Below, piece by piece: positions 44,641 to 56,408 of a stretch of DNA of 64,000 nucleotides (the first letter of the stretch is position 1; each line of letters opens with the position of its first letter). A model generated the notes under the pieces. The model worked only from the letters and a program-made list of their open reading frames with translations, was not told where the DNA came from and did not search any database. Origin of the DNA: Roseburia sp. (GTDB lineage Bacteria > Bacillota > Clostridia > Lachnospirales > Lachnospiraceae). The translations under genes were made by a program, and so were the position numbers. Location of the stretch: the NCBI GenBank assembly GCA_017937095.1, contig JAGBEG010000004.1, forward strand, positions 124,001 through 188,000, given 5' to 3'.

Positions 44641-45051
44641 TTATTTTGCAATATCAATTCGCACCAGAGCCTTGCGCAAAGCAAACTCGGCACGCTTTAC
44701 ATCAATCGCCTCTGTCTTATTGGCAAGACGCTCCTCGGCGCGCGCACGCGCTGCCTCGGCTCTGCCCTTGTCAATCTCGTTCGGCCATTCCGCGATTTCT
44801 GCGAGAAGTGTTACCTTTTCCGGCAGAATTTCCGCAAAACCGGAATGAACTGCTGCTATCACGTCCTCCTCGCCATCCTCGTGAATCTTCACGACTCCGG
44901 GTGCAAGAACGGTCGTGAGCGGAATATGCTTTTTGTATACACCAAGCTCACCGGCAGCCGTATTAAATTCGATCATCGTCGCCTTTCCTGTGTAAAACAC
45001 ACGGTCAGGCGTAATGATTTCCACATCGAAAACTCTGTTCTCGTCTGCCAT
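44641..45051 (-). CDS. atpC: F1 ATP synthase epsilon subunit
   Basis: A 136-residue epsilon subunit: N-terminal beta sandwich (about 5-87, with GELGVYKKHIPLTT) and C-terminal two-helix hairpin (about 92-134, KGRAEAARARAEERL). It is part of the central stalk and regulates ATP hydrolysis. It is the last gene of the operon, 46 bp after atpD. Confidence 0.94.
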   Translation of the reverse strand: MADENRVFDVEIITPDRVFYTGKATMIEFNTAAGELGVYKKHIPLTTVLAPGVVKIHEDGEEDVIAAVHSGFAEILPEKVTLLAEIAEWPNEIDKGRAEAARARAEERLANKTEAIDVKRAEFALRKALVRIDIAK

Positions 45052-45097
45052 AATGCTCCTCCTTATCGCCTACTTCAATCCGCCGCAAAGCAACCGA

Positions 45098-46498
<1,401 letters not shown>

Positions 46499-46597
46499 TT
46501 ATTTCTCCTTGTAATTTTTTGTACTAGATTCTCCATGATACACAGATTGCGTGCAAGCACGAGCAGTGCCATTTCACTTGCCACTCAATCTGCTTAT

Positions 46598-47461
46598 CTA
46601 GGAAATCGCAGACGCGCCGGCGATGATCTCAGTCAGCTCCTGCGTGATCGAACCCTGACGGGCTCTGTTGTATTTCAATGTCAAATCACTGATCATTTCT
46701 TCTGCATTGCTGGTCGCAGAATCCATTGCCTGCATTCTCGCACCGTTCTCGCTGGCAACCGCTTCCACAAGCGCGCCGTAGAACAGGCTCGTCACATACT
46801 TCGGAATAATCATATCAAGCGCCTCTTCCTCGTTCGGCTCATAGTTCATGAGCACGTTGGCTTCGGCAGCCTGACCGATTTCCTCCTCGTCAAATTCCAC
46901 CGGAAGCAGCTTGATAAGCTTCGGCTCGTGGCTTACCGTATTCTTAAAATGCGTGTACGCCAGATAGATTTCGCCGATCTCCCCAGCAGTGTAATCCGCT
47001 AAGATCTGCTTGCAGAGTGCAGCGGCGTCCTCGTAGGACGGAGACTCGATGATACCGGAGCCGTCCTCTTTGATTTCATAGCCTCTGCGCTCTAATGCTT
47101 CCTTTCCTTTATTACCGATTGCATAAATCTCTACATCATCGACCGGGAGATCCTCGCTTCCGGTAACAAGCTTTACGACATTGGAATTGTAGCCTCCGGC
47201 AAGTCCACGGTTGGAGGTAATGACAACTACCGCCTTCTTCGTGGATTCCCCTTTCCTAAGATATGGGTGGTCGATCGTGCCGGACTTCGCCAACATGGAG
47301 GTCACAGTCTGATACATATAATTAGAATATGGATTCGTCTGCTCGGCTCTGTTCTTGGCTTTCTGCAATTTTACGGTAGAAACAAGCTTCATGGCTTTCG
47401 TGATTTGCTGCGTACTCTGTATGCTGCCTTTGCGTCTCTTTATGTCCCTCATTGAGGCCAT
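46598..47461 (-). CDS. atpG: F1 ATP synthase gamma subunit
   Basis: A 287-residue gamma subunit; the N-terminal MRDIKRRKGSIQSTQQITKAM and C-terminal RARQGSITQELTEIIAGA are the hallmark coiled-coil ends of the rotor shaft. The start is taken at ATG 47461, giving MASMRDIK; a GTG at 47470 in frame is a less usual alternative. The gap to atpA is 75 bp. Confidence 0.95.
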   Translation of the reverse strand: MASMRDIKRRKGSIQSTQQITKAMKLVSTVKLQKAKNRAEQTNPYSNYMYQTVTSMLAKSGTIDHPYLRKGESTKKAVVVITSNRGLAGGYNSNVVKLVTGSEDLPVDDVEIYAIGNKGKEALERRGYEIKEDGSGIIESPSYEDAAALCKQILADYTAGEIGEIYLAYTHFKNTVSHEPKLIKLLPVEFDEEEIGQAAEANVLMNYEPNEEEALDMIIPKYVTSLFYGALVEAVASENGARMQAMDSATSNAEEMISDLTLKYNRARQGSITQELTEIIAGASAIS

Positions 47462-47536
47462 CTTAAGCACCGCCTTTCATTCTTGTTGATATTTTCCGCT
47501 CTGAAATCATGTCTGCGGAAAATAATTGCTACCGTT

Positions 47537-49595
<2,059 letters not shown>

Positions 49596-49608
<13 letters not shown>

Positions 49609-50120
49609 GTCGAATCACCCATTTCTTTCAATGTCTCTTCCACCAGCGTATCCTGCACCGACGCGTCGATATTTGCCGCAACAACCTTTGCAGCCATCAT
49701 GGACGCAACGGTAATCATTTCCTGTTTTACCTCATCCATCGCGCGCTTTCTGGAAAGCTCTGCTTCCTCATTCGCTCTCTGGATAATGCGAGCAGCCTCT
49801 TCCTTGGCTTCGGCCTCGATGTTGGCAGCGTTCTTCTGCGCCTTCTTGCGGGCTTCGCTTAAAATCTGTTCTGCTTCTTTGTCAATATTTCTCAGCTTGG
49901 CATCGTAATCTGCTTTCAATGCCGCTGCATCCGTCTTGTCCTTCTCCGCCGTCTCAATGTCCGTCGCGATCCTGTTCTTTCTGTCCTCTAAAAGCTTGCG
50001 CGCCGGATTCAGGAGCAGCTTTGACATGAACATAAACAGGAAAAATACAGCGATCGCCATGAGCACGACATCATGGAGCAACTGAAAATCCAATCCGAAA
50101 AGTCTTAGCATTTCCTCCAA
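49596..50120 (-). CDS. atpF: ATP synthase b subunit, TTG start
   Basis: A 174-residue b subunit: one membrane helix (about 15-36) followed by a long charged coiled coil (38-150) that forms the peripheral stalk. The start is probably TTG 50120, which sits 7 bp after a perfect AAAGGAGG; the first ATG (50111) lies directly behind a GGAGG within the coding region, with only 2-3 bp spacing. It is separated from atpE by 147 bp containing two perfect hairpins. Confidence 0.92.
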
Positions 50121-50217
50121 GGTTTGGCCTCCTTTCCGTTGTTATTTTTGTGGGAAGAACGCTTACGCGCTTCCTCGACCTGCGAAAAATGGCTCAAGCA
50201 CCCTTACCATGATTAGT

Positions 50218-50263
50218 GAAGAACGCTTTGCGTTCTTCTAATGAATCAAGCTTCGCTTGATTC
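50218..50263. other. Twin perfect hairpins between atpE and atpF
   Basis: GAAGAACGC-TTT-GCGTTCTTC (50218-50238) and GAATCAAGC-TTC-GCTTGATTC (50243-50263) are perfect 9-bp stems with 3-nt loops, 4 bp apart. The second begins 4 bp after the atpE stop. A third, weaker stem (GGAAG/CTTCC) lies near 50153-50174. They probably protect or process the atpE message so that c subunit is made in excess. Confidence 0.7.
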
Positions 50264-50267
50264 TATT

Positions 50268-50534
<267 letters not shown>

Positions 50535-50541
50535 CTAAAAA

Positions 50542-51279
50542 TTATTCTGATTCGTAGTTCTGACCGATGTATGTCATTGTCAACATACAGAATACATACG
50601 TCTGAATTGCTCCTGAGAACAAGTCAAAGTAAACATGGAGTGCTGCCGGCCAGATAATTGCTATCTTACTCAGCAATCCATATACCAGCGCCATCATAAC
50701 GGTTCCTGACAATACGTTTGCAAACAAACGTAAGGACAACGAAACCGGTACTGCAATCTCACTGATCAAGTTGATCGGAAACCAGATCGGCAGCCATGGC
50801 GGCAACGGGGAACACATATCTGTCCAGATCTGTTTTAGCGGCAGATTCTTAAACTGCGTAATATGGATCAGGAAGAATGTAATAAGACCTAATGCAAATG
50901 TTGTGCCGAAATCGGCAGTTGGCGGTCTTAGACCAAACAGACCGGAAATGTTGCTCATCAGGATAAAGATAAAGATTGTGCTGATGTAATTCACAAACTT
51001 CGGCGCAGCCACCTTCCCCATGGTGCCTGTAACCATATTGTCGAGCATCTCAACAATAAGCTCTATCACATTCTGGAAGCCTTCCGGTATTTCTTTTGCA
51101 TGCCTGATCGCCCGATTGCCCGCAATTGCAAGCCCTAACATGAGCGCCATGATAATAAGGATGCAGACATGTGATGTTGTTATCCAGACCTCGTGTCCAA
51201 AGATCTCATACTTGAAAATTCCATGTATCATGAAATCGATGTTCTCGGCGCCGGATGACATCAAAATCTCGTTATTCAC
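50542..51279 (-). CDS. atpB: ATP synthase a subunit, GTG start
   Basis: A 245-residue a subunit with about five to six helices. The essential Arg is in VSLSLRLFANVLSG (helix 4), and the last helix contains QTYVFCMLTMTYIGQ. The start is GTG 51279, placed 5 bp after a perfect AAGGAGGTG; the longer ATG frame to 51333 would overlap atpI and has no RBS. It carries ions to the c ring. Confidence 0.93.
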   Translation of the reverse strand: MNNEILMSSGAENIDFMIHGIFKYEIFGHEVWITTSHVCILIIMALMLGLAIAGNRAIRHAKEIPEGFQNVIELIVEMLDNMVTGTMGKVAAPKFVNYISTIFIFILMSNISGLFGLRPPTADFGTTFALGLITFFLIHITQFKNLPLKQIWTDMCSPLPPWLPIWFPINLISEIAVPVSLSLRLFANVLSGTVMMALVYGLLSKIAIIWPAALHVYFDLFSGAIQTYVFCMLTMTYIGQNYESE

Positions 51280-51292
51280 TGTTTCACCTCCT

Positions 51293-51727
51293 TCAGATAG
51301 TCTCACTATCTTCACTGTTCGAAGATACATCACCTCTTCCTTGCAGTTTTTGTATTGCTTTATGAATAAAAGGCTGTAAGTACGCAGACACTTTCAAGCC
51401 TGATACCCCGATAAATGCAGTAAACAGATTTCCCAGATTCCACTTCATCATCACGAAAAAAACCACTACCACAACGGCATACCGCAAAAGAGACTTCGCG
51501 ATTACCCTCGCCTTCGCGCCGCTCTCACCGTAAATCTCCACCGTATCGCGGACAACCACGGCAATGTTGATCGCCATGCCGACGGCAAGCGCAATTCCAA
51601 TGAGCAGCCCACTCGTATAGCGCAGCTTGTCCTCCACGAACCAGACGCCCGCCAGCTCTATTATAATTCCATATACAATAATTCCCAGAACCAGCCCGGG
51701 TAATGCATCATTTAGTCTTCTTAACAT
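51293..51727 (-). CDS. atpI: ATP synthase subunit I
   Basis: A small membrane protein of about 144 residues with four predicted helices (LVLGIIVYGIIIELAG onward), in the usual place of AtpI before atpB. AtpI helps assemble the c ring. The start is uncertain: ATG 51727 is used, but GTG 51745 or 51748 beside GGACAGG are possible. The gene overlaps the end of atpZ by 20 bp or more. The longer ORF to 51844 is atpZ sequence in another frame. Confidence 0.75.
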   Translation of the reverse strand: MLRRLNDALPGLVLGIIVYGIIIELAGVWFVEDKLRYTSGLLIGIALAVGMAINIAVVVRDTVEIYGESGAKARVIAKSLLRYAVVVVVFFVMMKWNLGNLFTAFIGVSGLKVSAYLQPFIHKAIQKLQGRGDVSSNSEDSETI

Positions 51728-51959
51728 GGTTCTTGTCTGATTCACCACCCTGTCCGTATATCTTTCTCGCCATCTTAAAAATATTCGTAAATCCCGCAAG
51801 CGCCCCCACAATAAACAGCGGAACCGTAATAATCGGAATGTCATACCTCTTCCCCAGCCATACGCCGAGCATCGTGCACATAAAAATCGGCACGATCATA
51901 TTCAGCCCGAACTGTAAGATCAGCGTCAGGGATTGAAAAATTTTACGATGATTGTTCAT
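51708..51959 (-). CDS. atpZ: AtpZ-type ATP synthase-associated protein
   Basis: An 83-residue protein with two membrane helices (about 12-33 and 42-62) separated by a short GKRYDIP loop, followed by a charged tail. It is the first gene of the operon, as AtpZ (AtpQ/AtpR-like, F0F1 assembly protein) usually is. The start ATG 51959 has AAGGA 7 bp upstream. Confidence 0.82.
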   Translation of the reverse strand: MNNHRKIFQSLTLILQFGLNMIVPIFMCTMLGVWLGKRYDIPIITVPLFIVGALAGFTNIFKMARKIYGQGGESDKNHVKKTK

Positions 51960-52011
51960 AGAAAATCCTTGCCGGCATCACAGCTTACCGCCGCTTGATG
52001 CCAATATATAC

Positions 52012-52041
52012 ATTATATATCATTTTTCCCGTTTTTGTCCA
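52012..52041 (-). promoter_or_regulatory. Promoter of the ATP synthase operon
   Basis: On the minus strand -35 TGGACA (52036-52041) and a perfect -10 TATAAT (52012-52017) are 18 bp apart, about 50 bp before atpZ. The leader between them and atpZ contains a GGCATC/GATGCC hairpin (51973-52001). Confidence 0.65.
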
Positions 52042-52145
52042 CGTATTAATCATTTTTCTACATGGATAATATTGCATGTTTGTCACCTTGGCGAATACAA
52101 ATTTTACATATTGTATATTGCGTCTCTTACGCGCACAATATGCAC

Positions 52146-52188
52146 AAAGAGGAAAGACCCGCATCCTGCATGCGTGCCTTTCCTCTTT
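52146..52188 (-). terminator. Terminator after comEB
   Basis: AAAGAGGAAAG (52146-52156) pairs perfectly with CTTTCCTCTTT (52178-52188), with an inner GCATCCTGCATGC segment. It begins 2 bp after the comEB stop and isolates the ATP synthase promoter. Confidence 0.75.
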
Positions 52189-52190
52189 TA

Positions 52191-52676
52191 TTACAATTCC
52201 ATATTTACCCTGCGCCCCGTGCGCTCATACCGCTGCAGCGTGACGCCTGCTGACTTTAACATCCGCTTTGATGCAATCACGGACGGCGTGCCGTCGTATT
52301 TGTCGCTGTCATACACAAGACGCTTGATGCCGGACTGAATGATTGCCTTGGCGCATTCATTGCACGGAAAGAGCGTCACATACATCGTAGCCCCTTCCAG
52401 ACTGCCGCCGCGGTAGTTCAGGATGGCGTTCAGCTCGCTGTGCGTCGTGTAGAAATACTTATTCTCAAGCGGCTCCCCCTCGCGCTCCCACGGATATTCA
52501 TCGTCCGAACAGCCCATCGGAAATCCATTGTAGCCCATGGACAAAATCTTGTTCTCGGGGCTTACGATACAAGCTCCGACCTGCGTATTCGGGTCCTTCG
52601 AGCGCATTCCGGATAAGGTCGCGACTCCCATGAAATATTCATCCCAGCTAATGTAGTCCTCTCGCTTCCCGCTCAT
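52191..52676 (-). CDS. comEB: dCMP deaminase family protein
   Basis: A 161-residue zinc deaminase. HSELNAIL supplies the zinc His and catalytic Glu (about residues 79-81), and TLFPCNECAKAI supplies the two zinc cysteines (about 102-107). GYNGFPMGCSDDE is the typical upstream element. It converts dCMP to dUMP for thymidylate synthesis. It sits between upp and the ATP synthase genes, as in many Clostridia. Confidence 0.92.
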   Translation of the reverse strand: MSGKREDYISWDEYFMGVATLSGMRSKDPNTQVGACIVSPENKILSMGYNGFPMGCSDDEYPWEREGEPLENKYFYTTHSELNAILNYRGGSLEGATMYVTLFPCNECAKAIIQSGIKRLVYDSDKYDGTPSVIASKRMLKSAGVTLQRYERTGRRVNMEL

Positions 52677-52725
52677 GTCTCTCTCCTCTCGTCCGCGGCT
52701 TGTGAAAATAAGTTTTCACCATTCC

Positions 52726-52870
52726 GACCGCCGCTTCGATATATCGGCTTTTTCCCTGCTCTGACCGCCGCTTCAGTTTGTCGGCTTTTCTCCGCTCAAG
52801 CTACCGCTTCGGTATATCGGCTTTTCGTCGTCCCGACCGTCATTTCGGTCAGACAGCCCTTGCTCCCGGC
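52726..52870. repeat. Imperfect 36-37 bp tandem repeat, four units
   Basis: The core CCGCTTC recurs at 52731, 52768 and 52804 and, degenerate (TCATTTC), at 52840, spacings 37, 36 and 36 bp. Each of the first three units reads approximately ACCGCCGCTTCGRTATATCGGCTTTT. It fills the gap between comEB and upp and has no conserved frame. Confidence 0.75.
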
Positions 52871-53500
52871 TTATTTCGTACCGAAAATACGATCCCCGGC
52901 GTCTCCGAGTCCCGGAACGATGTAGCCGTGCTCGTTCAGATGGTCGTCGAGCGCTCCGATATAGATATCCACATCGGGATGCGCCTCCTGCATCTTCTTC
53001 ACGCCTTCCGGCGCTGCGATAATGCACATCAGGCGAATGCTTTTCACACCCTTGTCCTTTAACATCTGGATCGCCGCAGCCGAAGATCCTCCGGTCGCAA
53101 GCATCGGATCGACCACGAATACTTCTCGGTTCGCACAGTCCGCCGGAAGCTTACAGTAATATTCCACCGGCTCTAAGGTCTTCGGGTCACGGTAAAGTCC
53201 GATATGCCCCACCTTTGCGGCTGGAATCATATTGAGCATACCGTCTACCATTCCAAGCCCCGCGCGCAGAATCGGAACAACCGCAAGCTTCTTGCCCTTT
53301 AACTCTTTTACCGTCGTCTTACAGATCGGCGTCGTAATCTCCACATCCGCAAGCTTTAAATCTCTCGTCGCCTCATAACACATCAGCATCGCTATCTCGC
53401 TCACCAGCGTGCGGAAATCCTTCGAGCCCGTCTCCTCTCTTCTGATAATACCAATCTTGTGCTGAATCAATGGGTGATCCATTACGACTACTTTTGACAT
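52871..53500 (-). CDS. upp: Uracil phosphoribosyltransferase
   Basis: A 209-residue enzyme with the PRPP-binding motif [16 protein letters not shown] (about 128-143) and C-terminal [17 protein letters not shown], the uracil-binding signature. It salvages uracil to UMP. It lies in the sua5-LMWP-upp-comEB-atp cluster typical of Firmicutes. Confidence 0.97.
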   Translation of the reverse strand: MSKVVVMDHPLIQHKIGIIRREETGSKDFRTLVSEIAMLMCYEATRDLKLADVEITTPICKTTVKELKGKKLAVVPILRAGLGMVDGMLNMIPAAKVGHIGLYRDPKTLEPVEYYCKLPADCANREVFVVDPMLATGGSSAAAIQMLKDKGVKSIRLMCIIAAPEGVKKMQEAHPDVDIYIGALDDHLNEHGYIVPGLGDAGDRIFGTK

Positions 53501-53553
53501 TCAGTATTCCTTCCTTTTCTCATTCCAGACAGCCTTCTGCTGTGGATGTAAGC

Positions 53554-54039
53554 TTACACGCTATTGTCCTGCGTGTTCTCTTCCTCATTTTCATTTAACA
53601 GATTTACCAGTTTTAATATGGTCTTGCGCAGCGTCTCATAGCAAAGCCCATACGCCTGAAGCGTTCCGCCGTAGGGATCTATGATTTCCAGTTCGTCCCC
53701 GACAAGCTCTGTTAAAACATAGACATTCTCCGGATCGGCATTCTCGTATTTCTCAAGAACCTTTTCCACCTGAATGTGCTCCATCACAAGCACCAGCGTA
53801 TCGTCCGTAAAATCTTCTTCCGTCAACTGCGTGGACATAAATCCTTCCATATTAATTCCATTACTTATCATAACAGCTTCCGCCTTCTGATTCAATGGCT
53901 CGGGAAACAAAACCACCAGACCCCTGGTGAGGATTTCCACCGGGTGCTTTAAACTGTATTCCTGAAGGATACCCGCCGCCATAGGCGCTCTGCAGGTACC
54001 GCTGTCCGCAACAAAAATAATTCGGTTATACTGTTTCAT
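53554..54039 (-). CDS. Low-molecular-weight phosphatase-like protein lacking the catalytic cysteine
   Basis: A 161-residue LMW-PTP-fold protein. The P-loop should read C-x4-C-R-S-P; here it is FVADSGTCRAPMA, so the nucleophilic Cys is Ala11 (codon GCG), while the second Cys16 and Arg17 remain. The general-acid loop DPYG is kept near residue 130. By position between sua5 and upp it corresponds to YwlE, the protein-arginine phosphatase of Bacillus. It probably binds phospho-ligands without hydrolysing them, or has another role. The C-terminal tail is acidic. Confidence 0.82.
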   Translation of the reverse strand: MKQYNRIIFVADSGTCRAPMAAGILQEYSLKHPVEILTRGLVVLFPEPLNQKAEAVMISNGINMEGFMSTQLTEEDFTDDTLVLVMEHIQVEKVLEKYENADPENVYVLTELVGDELEIIDPYGGTLQAYGLCYETLRKTILKLVNLLNENEEENTQDNSV

Positions 54040-54069
54040 AATAAATTTCTGCCCTCTCCCTGCTTTATC

Positions 54070-55122
54070 CTATATCTGTATGACCTGATGACCTGCCGCC
54101 TTCAACAGCCGGTTCATGATTGCCTGTCCGATTCTGGGTGTCGCAAAGCTTTCCGAGTAGATTGCATCTACATTCAAATCGTCAAACTCCCGCAAAATCT
54201 TGTAAAGATGTCTGGCAATCGCGTCTTCGTCCTCTCTTGCTCCAATGCTCATCACGGAATCCGCCCGATATCTGCCAAGCGTCTCATCCGTCGCAATCAC
54301 ACCCACGCGCAGACCCTCCCTCTGCTTTTGGGCTGTAAGTCTGTTAATCTCTGCCACGACCCTGTCGGTCTCCCCACAGACCAACACAAGATCCGCCTTC
54401 GGCGCATAATGCTTGTACTTCATTCCCGGCGCCTTGGGCTTCTTCATCGAATCCGATGCAATGATGCCCGGATCGATACAGACCTCCTCACCAAGTACAT
54501 CCTCCAGCATTTCCTTTGTTATGTAACCCGGACGCAGGATCATCGGCGTCTTTTCGCTTAAATCAATAATCGTGGATTCGATTCCGATTCCCACCGCTCC
54601 GCCGTCTAAAATCATCGGGATTCTGCCATCCATATCAAGCGCCACATGTGACGCCTCCGTCGGGCTTGGTTTCCCGGAAGTATTCGCGCTCGGAGCTGCG
54701 ATCAGGCATCCGCTCTCCTCAATAAGCCGCAGTGCGACCGGATGATTCGGCATACGGACGGCAACCGTATCCATCCCGCCCGTCGTCTCGTACGGTACTT
54801 TATCATTCTTCCACACGATCATCGTAAGCGGTCCCGGCCAGAATGCATCCGCGAGCTTTCTCGCCTGCGGCGGAACCTCTCTCGCGATTCTCTCCAGATC
54901 TTCGAATCTGGCGATATGTACGATCAATGGATTGTCCGATGGTCTTCCCTTCGCAGCATAAATCTTCTTAGACGCCTCGGGAGAAAGCGCATCCGCTCCC
55001 AGACCATAGACCGTCTCCGTCGGAAATGCGACCAGTTCCCCTGCTGCGATCAAATCTGCCGCTTCTTTTATGTCGTTCCTGTCAATGTTGGCAGAATCTA
55101 TCTGAATTAACTTTGTTTGCAT
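54070..55122 (-). CDS. sua5: L-threonylcarbamoyladenylate synthase (Sua5/TsaC)
   Basis: A 350-residue enzyme with the YrdC domain (about 15-200; KRxxR-type site seen as FPTETVYGLG, KGRPSDNPLIVH and APSANTSGKPSPT) and the C-terminal Sua5 domain (about 230-348). It makes the threonylcarbamoyl adenylate for tRNA t6A37. The start is ATG 55122 behind AGAGGA; the ORF upstream extends into the repeat region. It is adjacent to the phosphatase-like gene, 30 bp apart. Confidence 0.94.
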   Translation of the reverse strand: MQTKLIQIDSANIDRNDIKEAADLIAAGELVAFPTETVYGLGADALSPEASKKIYAAKGRPSDNPLIVHIARFEDLERIAREVPPQARKLADAFWPGPLTMIVWKNDKVPYETTGGMDTVAVRMPNHPVALRLIEESGCLIAAPSANTSGKPSPTEASHVALDMDGRIPMILDGGAVGIGIESTIIDLSEKTPMILRPGYITKEMLEDVLGEEVCIDPGIIASDSMKKPKAPGMKYKHYAPKADLVLVCGETDRVVAEINRLTAQKQREGLRVGVIATDETLGRYRADSVMSIGAREDEDAIARHLYKILREFDDLNVDAIYSESFATPRIGQAIMNRLLKAAGHQVIQI

Positions 55123-55154
55123 AATGCTATCCTCTAAATGCAGTGCCTGGCTCG

Positions 55155-55511
55155 CCCTATCAATCCGCAAAGAAATTTACCCCGCAGTGCACGTCCGTCA
55201 GCAGAGCTGCCGGACGCGTCAGCTCCGCTGACGTTTGGGCTTTTCGCCCTATCAATCCGCAAAGATACAACAAGCCTCGTGCAAGCACGGCGACTCTCTA
55301 CTACGCAGTGCACCGCTCGCAAGCAGAGCTTACTCGCTCACGGGCTTTCGCCCTATCAGTCCGCAAAGATACAACAAGCCTCGTGCAAGCTCTGGCGGCT
55401 CTTCACCCCGCAGTGCACGTCCGTCAGCAGAACTGCCGGACTCACGGGCTTTCGCCCTATCAATCCGCAAAGATACAACAAGCCTCGTGCAAGCACGGCT
55501 TGTTGTATCTT
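55155..55511. repeat. About 104-bp tandem repeat, three and a half copies
   Basis: The segment CCCTATCARTCCGCAAAG starts copies at 55155, 55247, 55351 and 55455, spaced 92, 104 and 104 bp. Copies 2 to 4 share the following GATACAACAAGCCTCGTGCA. Within copies are nested small inverted repeats (CGTCAGC-TCC-GCTGACG near 55217, GTCCG/CGGAC pairs). ORFs on both strands cross it only because stops are rare. The 577 bp from 55123 to 55699 hold only this array, the palindrome and the 21-bp array. Confidence 0.85.
55470..55511. terminator. Long palindrome ending the 104-bp array
   Basis: AAGATACAACAAGCC pairs with GGCTTGTTGTATCTT, and inside CGTGC pairs with GCACG around AA, a near-perfect 42-nt hairpin. 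There is no T run, so it may end transcripts weakly or be a mobile palindromic element rather than a classic terminator. Confidence 0.5.
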
Positions 55512-55580
55512 CACGTCTTGGCACTGCTCAATGCTTTCCTGCACATTATCGCACAATTCGGGGATTTAGGCAACTGGATA

Positions 55581-55706
55581 TTGTAGGGCTGCCCTAGACC
55601 TTGCAGGGAAATCGCCTATGCTTGTAGGGAAACTGTCTAGGTTTACAGGGGTGCCGCCTATGCTTGTAGGGAAACTGCCTGGGTTTACAGGGATACCGCC
55701 TAGACC
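55581..55706. repeat. 21-bp tandem repeat, six units
   Basis: Units start at 55581, 55601, 55622, 55643, 55664 and 55685, the last five exactly 21 bp apart. Consensus is about TTGTAGGGAAACTGCCTAGG, and odd and even units form two subtypes. The last unit overlaps the stop codon of the FMN reductase gene (55700-55702). Confidence 0.85.
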
Positions 55707-56239
55707 TGTTTTCCCATCTCATATGCCTGCTGCATTGCTGGCGTACCTTTGATTTCGCCGACCTTCCATGCGCCGACGCCGTAGATGATTCCTTTTTCCA
55801 CTGCGCCGGGCAGGCAGTCGAGCGTAAAGCCGCGCAGGCTCTCTACGGTTTTCTCAAGGTTGGCGTTCTCGGTGTCTGCCGCCGTCATTATATAATAAAA
55901 TTCCTTGTTGCGAATTTCCGTGTAACGCGGCACCGTGCGGTCAATCATTGTCTTTAGCTGTCCGTCCATCGTATAGAAATAAACAGGCGTTGCCAGAACA
56001 ATCACGTCAGCACTTACCATCTTCTCTAAGATTTCCGCCGCATCATCCTTCTGGACACACACGGAAGTCTCATTACAGACGCCGCAGCCCGTGCAGAAAT
56101 GAATGGTCTTATCGCGCAGATAAACTTTCTCCGCTGTGTTTCCTGCTTCCTTGGCGCCGCGGATGAACTCATCGCACAGCGTATCCGAATTGCCGCCCTT
56201 TCTCGGGCTTGCCGATATTACAAGTACATTCTTGCTCAT
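55700..56239 (-). CDS. NADPH-dependent FMN reductase / flavodoxin-fold oxidoreductase
   Basis: A 179-residue protein. The FMN-binding loop is SASPRKGGNSD (10-20), with VLATPVYFYTMDGQLK in the middle. A CGVCNETSVC stretch (about 52-61) has three cysteines, recalling the CxxC-containing iron-sulfur flavoproteins and DUF-type NAD(P)H:FMN reductases of Clostridia. It likely reduces quinones or disulfides. Its stop lies inside the last unit of the 21-bp repeat. Confidence 0.85.
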   Translation of the reverse strand: MSKNVLVISASPRKGGNSDTLCDEFIRGAKEAGNTAEKVYLRDKTIHFCTGCGVCNETSVCVQKDDAAEILEKMVSADVIVLATPVYFYTMDGQLKTMIDRTVPRYTEIRNKEFYYIMTAADTENANLEKTVESLRGFTLDCLPGAVEKGIIYGVGAWKVGEIKGTPAMQQAYEMGKQV

Positions 56240-56308
56240 AAATATTTCCTCCTTCGCTCCCTGGCGCAGTGTTTGTGCCTTCCTGCACTTTCCTGCGCCG
56301 TATCTGAC

Positions 56309-56380
56309 AATTATTTCTATCGTTTCGATTATTTCAATTGCTTCTGTTGTTTCGATTATTTCGATTGTTTCTGTTGCCTC
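56309..56380. repeat. 9-bp tandem repeat, eight units
   Basis: From 56309 to 56380 the plus strand is eight successive 9-mers (AATTATTTC, TATCGTTTC, GATTATTTC, AATTGCTTC, TGTTGTTTC, GATTATTTC, GATTGTTTC, TGTTGCCTC). Seven end in TTC, the last in CTC. It lies between the DXS-like gene and the FMN reductase. One minus-strand frame would read Glu-X-X repeats, but it has no start. Confidence 0.75.
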
Positions 56381-56408
56381 TATAATATATTTCGCTTGTT
56401 GCTGATTT

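Noticed and set aside
51728-51844. N-terminal extension of atpI
   Set aside because: It is the atpZ coding sequence in another frame and has no proper start site.
52726-55511. CRISPR array
   Set aside because: Repeats are imperfect and directly adjacent without unique spacers of constant length, and no cas gene is present.
55138-55597. Overlapping ORFs of 120-147 codons on the plus strand and others on the minus strand
   Set aside because: They follow the 104-bp repeats in several frames at once, have no RBS or codon bias, and translate to repeated non-protein-like segments.
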